Assembly: GCF_949628265.1 (NCBI RefSeq)
Contig: NC_088789.1
Location: 23,491,883 to 23,555,882 of the forward strand
DNA: 64,000 nt
Direction: 5' to 3'
DNA from: Cloeon dipterum
Lineage: Eukaryota; Arthropoda; Insecta; Ephemeroptera; Baetidae
The position numbers were made by a program, and so were the translations under genes. Position 1 is the first letter of the stretch; each line of letters starts with the position of its first letter. The notes beneath the pieces were generated by a model. The model had not been told where the DNA came from, made no database searches, and saw only the letters and a program-made list of their open reading frames with translations. Shown one piece after another: positions 25,217-35,520 of this stretch.

Positions 25217-25560
25217 GGCGGCGTCCTTTCCCCTTTCGTCAGGTGGCTATTCGGTCTCAGGAGGCTTACTGCCTGGCTGGCTGGCTGGCGACTCTGCCCT
25301 TAAGGGTGGATGAATGGATAGATGATGCTCAGACGGTGCCCACGATCGATATGGTCTCGCGAGCCGGCTGACGTCACGCGCCCCCTTTACGCAGGCCCGC
25401 GCCGCCAGCACTCGCGGGGTGCAGCCCGTCAACGCATGCCCCCAAAATAAAGCAGCGCACGAGGGCGGTCGGTCGGTCGGTCGGCCGGCCGCCGGATGAA
25501 TGCTTCTCACCGCCCAGCATCACCATTAGCTCTCTCCCTCGTATATTAAATTGTGTAAAC
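25217..25560 (-). promoter_or_regulatory. GC-rich 5' flank or 5' UTR of RIC-3
   Basis: CpG-rich sequence lies directly upstream of the RIC-3 ATG and contains four GGTC tetranucleotides at 25467-25482 followed by GGCCGGCC. The position fits a TATA-less promoter and 5' UTR. The exact start site cannot be seen. Confidence 0.4.
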
Positions 25561-27208
25561 GTTTGACAGCCAACATCTGTAGTCTAAACATCTTATGTTT
25601 GTGTACGGATTCTGTACTGAGTTTGGGCTTGCTCTGCACTAAAAACAAATTCTCTTGGAGGATAGAAAGGGTAAATTCGGTTTTGCCGTAACTTTTTACT
25701 GAAAGAAACTGAGAACTTAATGTTGTTTTTCTTCTATATTTGTCTTTAAAAACTTATGTTATTTCAAAGCTTAACTGCATGTCTTTGAGCACAAAAAGTT
25801 CAATACATTAATATTTTAGCGCAAAACCCATCCAAAATGACACCAATTTTGGGTTTACCACATTTTCCGCGTTATTTCTGGATTCGATCGACCGACAAAC
25901 AGCTCATATTTTGTCACAGAGGGCGTAACAAAAAATTAGATTAAAATTTAAATATTTATTTGTAAAATAAATTAAAATATATTAGATTCATTTTTTTAAA
26001 CTCACATTTTTCAGGATTTTTGGCATCAATCATTAAATATTTATGATTTACTTACAATTAAACAAGTGCCTTTTGGAAAAAAAACGGAAAATGAATTTTT
26101 ATGCTGATGCGGGTTTTTACGAATCCTGTTTTCAACACTTTGTGCGGGGAACTCCGTAATTTGAGAATAAATTGCTTCTAAAATCAAGGGATTTTTCTAG
26201 ACTCTTTAAAGAGGAAAAACTTTCACTAAAACATTTTCTAAATTTGCTTTGTTGTTGCTGAGAACAGTGCCAAAAATCATTTTTTTTAAATTTATTCTGC
26301 AACGTAAAAAGGTAATCAGGTTAAAAATAACTCCCAATTACACAAAAAATTCATATTATTTAACCAGCAACAATTATTATTCTTATAAATTGCTGTAAAA
26401 TTAACCTTGCAAGATAATTTTCCCCGATTTCGTAGCTTTCCTTGCGCGCCACGGACATTGAGATGCGCCATCAGTGCTCAAGGTCTTGTACTAAATTTTG
26501 TTTACCTTTTTGCCTTGCATTTCTCCAGCTGTTTGCCTGTCGGTGTTTTCAGCCACAATGAAAATTGCGGATTTTGCAGGAAAGGACAGCTTTTCGCGGT
26601 TGTAGCGTAAGAAGAATCAGTTAATGGCGGAATGCAGTTCATTTAGACAAGGTTAGAAATTAATGACGCCAGATTTTATATTTATACAGGATTATAATGT
26701 GAAAAAAAATCGAGCTGAGTTATCTTTTTTAAGTTTCTAGCTTGCAATACTGCCGTGTTTAATTTTTCCAATTTTTCCTTTTATTTCTAATTAATTCATT
26801 ATCATATTTATAGCCTTATATATACATCGTCGATACAGTTAATTTTATTTAAGTTTCAAAGGTGTGGCTCAATCGTTTTTTATGTATATTATGTACCTTT
26901 AAATTTTACACCTCCAATTTTATTAATTATGTTTTAGTAATTATCGTAATTATATTATGTTACAATTGAGAATGAGCGCAAATTAAAATTAAAATTCAAA
27001 ATATTTTTTATTTATTTATGGTGGAATATTTTACAGGTTCTCCATTAAGAAAACGAAAATTCACCGTTTTAATATTTTCAATTTTATAAATAATATTTTC
27101 TTGCAGTTCTGTCTTTTATTATCAAATTCTACGCAGCACTGATGTGTTCGTGATGTAACAACGACAAGCCAAACCTAGTCTGCCAAGTGACTTAAAACGC
27201 TGAACACC
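25561..27208. other. Intergenic space between divergent RIC-3 and MTHFD2
   Basis: AT-rich sequence with no supportable exon on either strand. It must hold the MTHFD2 promoter close to its right end. Confidence 0.4.
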
Positions 27209-28578
27209 ATGAAACCGATGCGTCTCCTGTTAACTTTGAACTCAGCGCAACGTCAGTATTCAAAATCCTTCCATCACAGCTCCCACAGGTAAAATATTAC
27301 AACCTATTCTATATTTTTAAAACAAAGAATATTTCCAGGCTGAGTGCCACAATTTTAGATGGAAGAAAACACGCAGATAAAATTCTGGGCCAGTTGAAGA
27401 ATGAAGTGAACCAGTGGATCGATCAGGGCCACAAAAGACCAAACTTGACTGCATTGCTTGTTGGAGAGAATCCAGCAAGCAATATTTATGTGAGGAAGAA
27501 GATGCAAGCTGCAAGCCTAGTGGGTAAAAACTGCAATTTAGAAACTTACCGACTCAGACTTAACAACAAATTCCTCAGGAATCAAAAGCAACACCATTAA
27601 ACTACCCTTGGAAACGACTGAAAGTGATCTTTTAGAAATAATTTCAAGCTTAAACAATAGCCCCAGTATCGATGGTATTCTAGTTCAGGTATTTTAACTA
27701 AATATTGAATAATGAAATGTTCAATTTGGCTCTTTTGCAGCTTCCTCTGCCTGGGCATATTTCCGAAAGGATGGTGTGCAACGCCATTGACCCTTCCAAA
27801 GACGTGGATGGGTTTCATAGTTTGAATATGGGTCGTATGTGCTTAGGAATCGATACCTTTGTGCCCTGCACTGCACTCGCTGTTGTTGAGCTAATAAAAC
27901 TATCAGGTATTCTTGATTACCCATATCTTTTTAGTTTGAAACTCAAATTTAATTTTATTAGGCATTGAAACAAAAGGCCGGAGAGCCGTCGTTTGCGGGA
28001 GGTCGAAAAACGTTGGCATGCCAATTGCTGTTTTGCTGCATTCTGACTCCACGTGTATTTTTTCAAGCCTAGGCCTTTTAAATCGGTTTTAATTAGTATT
28101 TTATTAGATGAGCTTGGAGGAATGGACGCAACAGTCACATATTGCCACCGTTACACCCCATTTCAAGACTTGCTGCATTTTACTAGGAATGCAGATATTT
28201 TGGTCTCATGTACAGGTACTTTAAAACAGTTTTAAACAATTTCACGAATAATTTTTCATTTCATATTGTAGGTATTCCTAAGCTAATAACCGCGCACATG
28301 GTAAAGCCAGGCGCGTGTGTCATTGACGTTGGCTTGAATCGGACAGTCGATCCAGTCACAAAGAAAACCAAAATATCCGGCGATGTTGATTTCAGCGGTA
28401 AGAGATTGGGCTATTCTATTAATTTTGTTTTAATAATTGTAGTATTGTAGGTGTTGCTGAAGTTGCTAGCTTTTTAACGCCGGTGCCAGGAGGAGTGGGC
28501 CCAATGACGGTGGCCATGCTCATGAGAAACACTTTTCTGGCATGCAAAAGGATTTACAGTATCAACCAGGCTGTATAG
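27209..28578 (+). CDS. MTHFD2: Mitochondrial methylenetetrahydrofolate dehydrogenase/cyclohydrolase (334 aa, 8 exons)
   Basis: The enzyme oxidises 5,10-methylene-THF (NAD-dependent in this family) and hydrolyses methenyl-THF in mitochondrial one-carbon metabolism. Exons are 27209-27288, 27339-27523, 27579-27688, 27741-27906, 27962-28052, 28097-28215, 28272-28397 and 28451-28578 (TAG). All are GT-AG and in phase. A presequence rich in Arg, Ser and His ([20 protein letters not shown]) precedes the catalytic domain. Visible motifs are [26 protein letters not shown] with the active-site Lys and Tyr region, [33 protein letters not shown] in the NAD-binding fold, [11 protein letters not shown] and the C-terminal [18 protein letters not shown]. 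Intron 5 is only 44 nt; no other acceptor keeps the frame. AATAAA follows at about 28603. Confidence 0.93.
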
Positions 28579-28602
28579 AGATCTCTAAATGAGATTTAAT
28601 GG

Positions 28603-28608
28603 CAAATA
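28603..28608 (+). terminator. Polyadenylation signal of MTHFD2
   Basis: AATAAA about 25 bp after the MTHFD2 stop in AT-rich sequence. Confidence 0.5.
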
Positions 28609-29464
28609 AAATAATAGTGCTTGCCTTAAAGTTAAAAAAATATATTATTATAATGTTAAGAGTGGTATTTTCATTTTTCGTGTCCATTTGCTACAACAAA
28701 ATCAATTAAAAATATATATTTCTCTTTTGTGGGAAGACAAACAATATGTGTTATTTTTTGTAAAAGAAATAATCGTAAAAAGACCAAATTTTAGGATAAA
28801 AACAAACACTTTAAATTGAAGCAGTATACGATGCGAACGTTCAAATAAATAGTATTTGGACATTATAATTCTTAATCAATTTACTGTAGCTCTAATTTGA
28901 CAAATTTAATGTTTAACATTTTCACAATTTTATTTTCGCAATTTATTGTTGCTGTTTAAATACAAGAATTAGGCACCACGAAAGTTTGTTGTTTGTTGAT
29001 TTAATTAAACTTGTTATTAGTTTCCATTGTATATTATCAGAAGTGAAAAACAAAAAATATTATTTTTCAAGAATTTTTAGTACTGATATTGACATTGAGT
29101 AAAGTTCCATCGCGGCTAAAATTCGGGCAAACAAGCTTTCCTAAGTGTATCCCTTCCCTTTGGATTCTTTAAACGACTCTGATTGGCTACCGGTTCACCT
29201 TGCTCCTTTTGATTGGTCCGAATTTTTTCTCACAGGATCACGCACGCACGCATGCCGTGCATCACTCAGAGCTCAAAGCTGAAAGAAAGAGGCGGTGCAT
29301 TGTTGTTTACAGCGTGAGATCAAAAGAGTAAAATTTCTTTTCCAATCTATTTTATCTAGAGATTAATCATACATTCATCATTGCAGCTTCTCGCTCAAAA
29401 CAACGCATACTTGACGCAGATTTAGCGTATCTCACAGACTCGGCTGCTAGACGTTGTAAACACC

Positions 29465-30337
29465 ATGAGCGTACAGAAAATTGAAACTGAAGAGCAGTTT
29501 GACCAGTCTTTGCAGTGAGTTACATAATTGATTTAAATTTAAATTACTTAATGTTATTTTACTTCAGGTCTTCAAACAGGGTTGTTGTCTATTTTTGTGA
29601 AGAATGGGAGACAAACTACGCCACGCTCTCTGCCAGTGTGGAAACAGCAGCTAAATCTTTTAAGGTTTTCGAATTGTGCATTGACATTGATCAAATTGAC
29701 TAACAATTATAATTATTCGTTTATCAGGATGTCAGCTTTTACAAAATTCTCGCCGAAAAGTTCCCAAAGATAGCCTTAAAATATGGCGTGACTGAAGTTC
29801 CAACCTTTTTAATCTTCCAAGGGGGCCAAGAAACCGGTCGTGTCAATGGAGCTAACATTGCTGAGCTCACTGTCAAGCTGCACACAGAAGTATGATCTTT
29901 TTAACCCACTCAAGGAGTTATCTCTATGAATCTTTTATTCAGTCCAACAAGGTCGTGTTTTCCTATCCATACAAATCGGATGCAGAAGGAGACGAATTCT
30001 ACAAAGGATTGGTCAACAAAGCGCCAGTGCTGCTTTTCATGAAGGGAGACCCCAAGGAGCCCAGATGCGGTATAACTAAATCAAAATAATTGAAACTTAA
30101 TTTTGAAATTTTGCCCCAGGTTTCAGCCGTCAAATTGTGTCATTACTGGACAGCATCAGTGCCACCTACTCCACCTTTGATATTCTGAGAGACGAGAACG
30201 TCCGTCAGGGTCTGAAGGCGTTTGCCGAGTGGCCAACCTATCCTCAACTGTGGATCAAGGGAGATCTCATTGGAGGCCTTGATATTGTCAGAGAAATGCT
30301 TGAAAATGGAGAACTTCAAGCTGCTCTCAAGGGTTAA
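29465..30337 (+). CDS. GLRX3: Monothiol glutaredoxin-3 (PICOT-type; 217 aa, 5 exons)
   Basis: GLRX3 proteins bind a [2Fe-2S] cluster and take part in cytosolic iron-sulphur handling. Exons are 29465-29514, 29568-29664, 29728-29889, 29943-30069 and 30120-30337 (TAA), all in phase. Residues 1-110 form a thioredoxin-like domain with the cis-Pro motif [14 protein letters not shown]. The usual active-site segment is degenerate: CEEWETNY in place of W-x-x-x-C. Residues about 125-217 form one monothiol glutaredoxin domain with [18 protein letters not shown], so the CGFS site spans the last intron, and [20 protein letters not shown] for glutathione binding. Only one Grx domain is present, whereas vertebrate GLRX3 has two. 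AATAAA lies at 30460-30465. The upstream 350 bp contain GCACGCACGCATGC-type GC blocks that may mark the promoter. Confidence 0.92.
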
Positions 30338-30459
30338 ATTACGTTTTGTCCTTCACCGCAGTCCGAACGATTTAGTTTTTCACCATAAATCGCTTGTTTG
30401 CGGTTTTGGACTGCTAAATTCTCCCCTAGGCGAACAAGGCTTCCAATAATTTGGCCTTC

Positions 30460-30465
30460 AATAAA
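30460..30465 (+). terminator. Polyadenylation signal of GLRX3
   Basis: AATAAA 123 bp after the GLRX3 stop. Confidence 0.5.
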
Positions 30466-30914
30466 TTTACGATGTACTGCTGTGTACGTTGCCTTGTTTT
30501 GCGTTATTTCCAAAACGTGCGAAAAATCTTTTCCGCAACAAATAAAAATTCTAATAAAAATATATCACAATTTTTTTAATAAAATTATTAAACAAATTTT
30601 TTGTAAATAATTCGGATAAAATTATGGAAAAATCTTATTTGATTCTTAAAAAATCATCTGGACATCTGACATTAATCTGAACTTGCATTAAAATTGCAAA
30701 TGACTCAAGATTTACATAATTCCTAGCATTTAATTTTGTACGTAGTCATTTTCATGGCGTTTCCTATATTGGCAGTTGGTTAAATTCTTTCGTCATGCCA
30801 CAATTAAATTTGTCTAAGGTTCAAAGCCGCATAATGTAGCTTATTATGCAAGGTGCCTGCTTGCAGATAGCTATCGCTCATGCGTTTTTAAAAAAGGGGT
30901 GTGTTCGCTAAAAC

Positions 30915-33721
30915 ATGGATGACAACAAAGATGCGGCAGCTCGTCGGGAGGCGAGACGAAGGCGCATTTTGCAAAATCCCGAGGAGCGTTTGCGGAAATT
31001 GAAAGGATTGTCTGAAGGAGACACTGTGCAGAATGGTATGTGGGCTATTTCATTTCAATTTGCCCTTGAAATCTTACAGATTCGCCTCAATGCACCCGCA
31101 CACCTCCCACAATGTCGATGTTAATTTAATTTGTTTGTTTTTCTGTTCGTTTGTTCTGTCGGATTTTGATGATGCTTCATATTGTTATACATTTTTATAT
31201 ACATTAATCTTCAAAAATCCTGTTGTAAGTGAGTGTTAGATGGATTTTTCAACAATGTCAAGGCAGAAGAAAGCCGTAAATCACACGGACTGTTCAAATT
31301 GGCGCGCCACTGCGGACGCCGCCATCTGTGTTTGACAACAAGTAGCATAAATGAATCGAGCCGTGTGTTTTGTGACGTCACATCCGGCATGTTACAGTGC
31401 TGAAGTCTTTCATTGCTGTATAAAGCACAACTTCGTGTTCGTACACACCAGATATTGTGAAAGTTTGTCGATTTCGCGCAGCGAGTGAGCCAATTGTCGC
31501 ACTAATTCGCTTCCTTAGAACGCAAAATGCCGAAGAACAAAGGAAAGGGAGGTAAAAACCGGAGGAGAGGAAAGAACGAGAACGAGACGGAAAAGCGTGA
31601 GCTGGTATTCAAGGAGGACGGACAGGAGTACGCACAGGTGACAAAAATGCTGGGCAACGGCCGCCTGGAGGCCATGTGCTTCGACGGCAGCAAGCGGCTG
31701 TGTCACATCCGCGGCAAGCTTCGCAAGAAGGTGTGGATCAACCAGGGGGACATCATCCTGATCGGCCTCCGAGACTACCAGGACGCCAAGGGCGACGTCA
31801 TCCTCAAGTACACGCCTGACGAGGCGCGCAACCTTAAGACCTACGGCGAGTTCCCGGAATCTGTCAGGATCAACGACACAGTCACGTTCGTCGACGGCGA
31901 CCTGGACGAGGACATCGAGTTCGGCGACGACGTCAGTGACGACGAAGAGGGTGACCTCGTCGACAACATCTGATTCCGGCCGCTGCTGGAGTGCGACCAA
32001 ATATTGATTACACGGACTCATTCGTTATTAAACTTTAATGTTAATTCCTTAAAATAGTTGATTTGCCCTTCTAAAACGTCTCGGCAATCGATCCCGAAAG
32101 CACTCTGCAGTTTACTTGTTATTATTTATCACTTCTTGCCACTCGCTATGAAAAATAGCCAAACATGTGTACGTAAATTCAATTGTAAAACAAGATCATT
32201 GTAAAATTTAGTGCGACAAAAGCAGCTGGCGACGCTTAACAAGGTTTGTTCATCTTTAAAACACATTATTTTTCTTGTTTATGTATATTGCACCACGTTG
32301 CACAAATGGATGGGGAAATATTATTATTCATGAAATGAAATTGAACCACCATCCTATTTTAATTTCACAGAGCCCTGCCATGGCCATGGCCACGACCTCC
32401 CTCCTGCTAAATTTGAGCCCTTCGAGGCGCCCAAAGTCACCCTCCCAAAAGAAGAGAGCAGAAACACGACTGCTGCTCCATTTGACCCAGTGCCTCTCTT
32501 CGAGATGGCTTCTTCCTTAAAGACTGAGGATGACGACGGCCCGGTGGAATTGTCCCCTCCTGACCTCCAACGCACCAGTCTGGTGGACAGGATCGTCAGT
32601 TTGAAACTTCACACTGCCGTGCTGGCTGTGGTTGTCCGAATTCTTCTCGCCTTCAACATGGGGGGCTTTTTTGGACACGTGAGTTGAAATTGGTGTTTCA
32701 TCTCAAATTCCAGCATCGAAAAACATTATTTTAGATTTGAAATAAGCCTTTCTCTAGTATTTCATGATCCAATTTATGAGCAACTTTCTAATTTATTTAA
32801 ATTTTCAACCAGTATTCAAAAATAGATTTCTAATAAAGCGATTCCTTGCTGTGAAAATTAATTTTCATTTATTTTAATTTATTTAATTTAATTTTGTTCT
32901 TCAGGTGCAATTAGCCTACGCAATTAATTATTTGAAAATTAATGAATTCATTTTTATTTATATATTCATAATGAGGGTCTTTTTGTGATGAGTCGATATC
33001 CGAACATTTTCTACATTCCTAACAAACGTCTTTTTTCTTCTACTGGGACAGGAAAATATTCAGAATATTTCTATATTCATAATTCAAATTCTACATTAAC
33101 AAAAACTAACTGACATTATTATTTATATTTGTTTATTATTTTCTCATAGAACATGGTTGTTAAATTTTAGTGTTGTGAGTATTTATTGTAAAGTTTGCCG
33201 TTGTTTATTTTATTTAATTTCTTGTAAACAATATTTTTTCCATAAATTTTTAGTAGTTTTAAAAGGCTAAAAGCTAAACCACGTTTTTTTAACAAAATGT
33301 TTTAAACTGACCCCAAATTCCTTTTAAGTCTAAATCAATTTTGGATTCTGGATTTCAGAAAATAATTATTTTTGTATCTCTTTGTGTAATTTAATTATGT
33401 TACGTTTTTAAATTCGGAAAAATCTACTTTCTTCAGCTTTTCAGACGTTCATTTTTAAAACGCTTATCATATTTGTTGCAGACGATTTTGGTGCCGTTGT
33501 TCATCATCGAGTTCCCCGTTTATGTGATGAATCTTGGTAGAAGTGAGAAAGGAACTGGATTACTTGGAGCAGCACTCGTCCTCAGTGGAATTGGACAAAG
33601 CAAAACCCACTCTCTGCTCAGAACTGTGTGTTTACTGCAAGAAATTGCAACCGACGTAGCAGTTTACCTATTTGTCTTTTTGCTATGCCACGCTACATTT
33701 CTGTGGCTTGGCATTTCTTAG
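30915..33721 (+). CDS. CAMLG: CAMLG (calcium-modulating cyclophilin ligand; GET2-like) (222 aa, 3 exons)
   Basis: CAMLG is the ER membrane receptor subunit that works with WRB/GET1 to insert tail-anchored proteins. Exons are 30915-31035, 32371-32678 and 33482-33721 (TAG), all GT-AG and in phase. The N-terminus [20 protein letters not shown] carries the conserved Arg-rich site used to bind the GET3 ATPase. After a His/Pro/Asp-rich linker there are three hydrophobic segments: [34 protein letters not shown], and [20 protein letters not shown] at the C-terminus, as expected for the family. Intron 1 (31036-32370) contains the complete eIF1A gene on the same strand. AATAAA lies at about 33861. Confidence 0.85.
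31373..31424 (+). promoter_or_regulatory. eIF1A core promoter inside CAMLG intron 1
   Basis: A palindromic CRE (TGACGTCA, 31373-31380) lies 39 bp upstream of a TATAAA (31419-31424). The first in-frame ATG of eIF1A is about 100 bp further on, leaving room for a short 5' UTR. Both elements are read directly; their use is inferred. Confidence 0.55.
31527..31973 (+). CDS. eIF1A: Translation initiation factor eIF1A (148 aa, intronless)
   Basis: eIF1A binds the 40S A site and promotes scanning and start-codon choice. The single exon starts [20 protein letters not shown] (basic N-terminal tail). It continues through the S1-like OB fold ([40 protein letters not shown]) and ends in the acidic tail [14 protein letters not shown]. 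Full length matches the usual 143-148 aa. It lies wholly inside CAMLG intron 1, same strand, with its own TATA and CRE upstream and ATTAAA about 50 bp after the stop. No frameshift or stop is seen, and codon use is GC-rich and clean, so it is a working gene. Absence of introns could mean an old retrocopy or intron loss; no poly(A) tract or target-site repeat was found. Confidence 0.95.
   Translation: MPKNKGKGGKNRRRGKNENETEKRELVFKEDGQEYAQVTKMLGNGRLEAMCFDGSKRLCHIRGKLRKKVWINQGDIILIGLRDYQDAKGDVILKYTPDEARNLKTYGEFPESVRINDTVTFVDGDLDEDIEFGDDVSDDEEGDLVDNI
32027..32032 (+). terminator. Possible polyadenylation signal of eIF1A
   Basis: ATTAAA about 50 bp after the eIF1A stop, within CAMLG intron 1. Confidence 0.35.
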
Positions 33722-33860
33722 TGTTAGTTTCAGTTTTGACCTTTTTTCAATGCGAAATGGACTGAATGTGGAAGAATCTTTTTTAAGTGTGCTACTGTTT
33801 TTAATACTTCTTGGTTCATTCAATGGTCTTGATTGTGTATATCCTTCATCAGTGATAAAT

Positions 33861-33866
33861 AATAAA
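33861..33866 (+). terminator. Polyadenylation signal of CAMLG
   Basis: AATAAA 140 bp after the CAMLG stop; the TFAM gene converges from the right. Confidence 0.5.
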
Positions 33867-34995
33867 AAGCCTATCTCAGAGTAAAACGTGTCTGGTTTTT
33901 GGAGAAATAATAGTCGCGAAGTAATATTAAGTATGAAAGTTTATTGAGAGGAATGACAAAAATAAGTACAAAGATTGACAGAATTTGAATCTAGCTGAAC
34001 TGCGGTCTACTAAGCTGCGTGGCACTTGGTAATCACTGAACTAAATTCTAGCCTCTATTAAGCAACGGAAACAAATCAAAAGTTCTCGGAGAGAAAGCGA
34101 TCAGTAGCTTCCCAAAGCAAAATCCAACCTTCGACAAAAACTCCATTCCATATGTCAACTGAAATGGATTGAAAACGACATTAAAAACAAATACTGAATT
34201 TGATTTTGAGCTATTTAGGAAAAATCGTCATCGTGGACGATGCACAATTCACACCCGCGGCGCCCCAGCACACAAGAAAGCACCTTTGTTAGTACCAAAC
34301 TTGTTAATAGGCTTGGAAATAGAAAACTGTTAGGCGGCAGTGTGATGCATAATTATTATCTTTGATCAATCATGGTAATCGTGAACCTGAGACAACGGGC
34401 CCTCTGAAGGTGTTTTTAAAGGAATGATAATAAAACAGAATTGAATGATTTTTCTTACTGGTTGCAAGGGCTGGAGGAAACGCTTCTGAATTATATTTGG
34501 GAGCTCGGTAGAAACGATAATTAATTATGTGTGTTTCAATGAATTGTGTTGATGACAAAAATGGTCTTAAAAGTTTTCCTATTGAAAAATGGAATGAGTT
34601 GTATGCCAAATTTGGATAAATTTAATATGAATGTATACACAGATATTTTTGCAAAAAATATGTATAATACACAATGAAGCCGAGATTATTGTGCATTCTC
34701 GGCTTGTAAAATATTTCATTGAATTAGCTAAAAGACCAAGATTATTTCTGCTTATCATTGGAAAAACAAAAACAAAAGGTTTTTTAGGTTTTGAAATTGA
34801 AAAAAATTAGATTATTTTGGCTGAATCGTTTTAAATTTTGAGCAATCCAAATTATTTAATGTCTAGAAACGCACAGAAATTGACTGGTGATTGTGAGCCG
34901 TCTGTTTGCAGCTTCAGGAACTTTTAATTCTTTCAATAAGCAAATTATTGGGCAGGTTAAATGCCCAAACGGTTGGAAGGACACCTAAATCTAGA

Positions 34996-35001
34996 TTTAT
35001 T
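34996..35001 (-). terminator. Polyadenylation signal of TFAM
   Basis: TTTATT on + reads AATAAA on the minus strand, 280 bp beyond the end of the open TFAM extension. Another lies at 33940-33945. The 33.9-35.2 kb interval holds no other supportable feature. Confidence 0.4.
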
Positions 35002-35277
35002 GAAGTCTTCACAGTGAACTAAATCTGACAATGAGTAAATTCCTCAACGCACCTTCAGAGGGTCCCAAAAATGGTTATTTTGAAAATGATCTCTCTGAGA
35101 TTCGATGCGAGTTAAAATCATGATTCAACTAAGGAGGAAATTTACAATTTCCTCCGCCTGCTGAGAATCGCACAATAGGAACAAAAATACTGTTAGAGAC
35201 AAACACACTCGGCGTTTGGACAACCGAGACGATGGGCACTGAACGAAACAAAACAAAGAGAAAAAAACTGCGTTAGT

Positions 35278-35520
35278 TCAGTCTTGGTCGGTGTCGCCTG
35301 CTTCACTTTGGACAGCATGCAAGGCGAACAGGGCGGCAAACACGGCAGCGAGCATGCCGAGCTTACTTCCGAGCGGCCTTGCGGAGCTGCTGCTGTTCAA
35401 GGGTAGCGTTTTCTGGGTGCTAGGGGCAGTTGGAGGGGGTTGGTCCAAGGGCCCCAGCTCAGCGACCATCGCGCTGCTGGGGTCACTGGCCAACAAAGAG
35501 CCAGGTGACCCCGCGAGTCC
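35278..35520 (-). other. In-frame open extension after the TFAM stop (possible stop-codon readthrough)
   Basis: Directly after the TFAM UAG (35523-35521) the same frame stays open for 80 codons to a TGA at 35280-35278. Composition is coding-like: GC-rich third positions, LGPLDQPPPTAPSTQKTL, a Ser-rich linker, then a hydrophobic segment LGMLAAVFAALFALHAVQ and an acidic end GDTDQD. It has no ATG at its start and would be made only by readthrough, by splicing around the stop, or as an exon of another minus-strand transcript. A possible 3' splice site (GTTGGCCAG) lies at about 35490. Confidence 0.45.
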
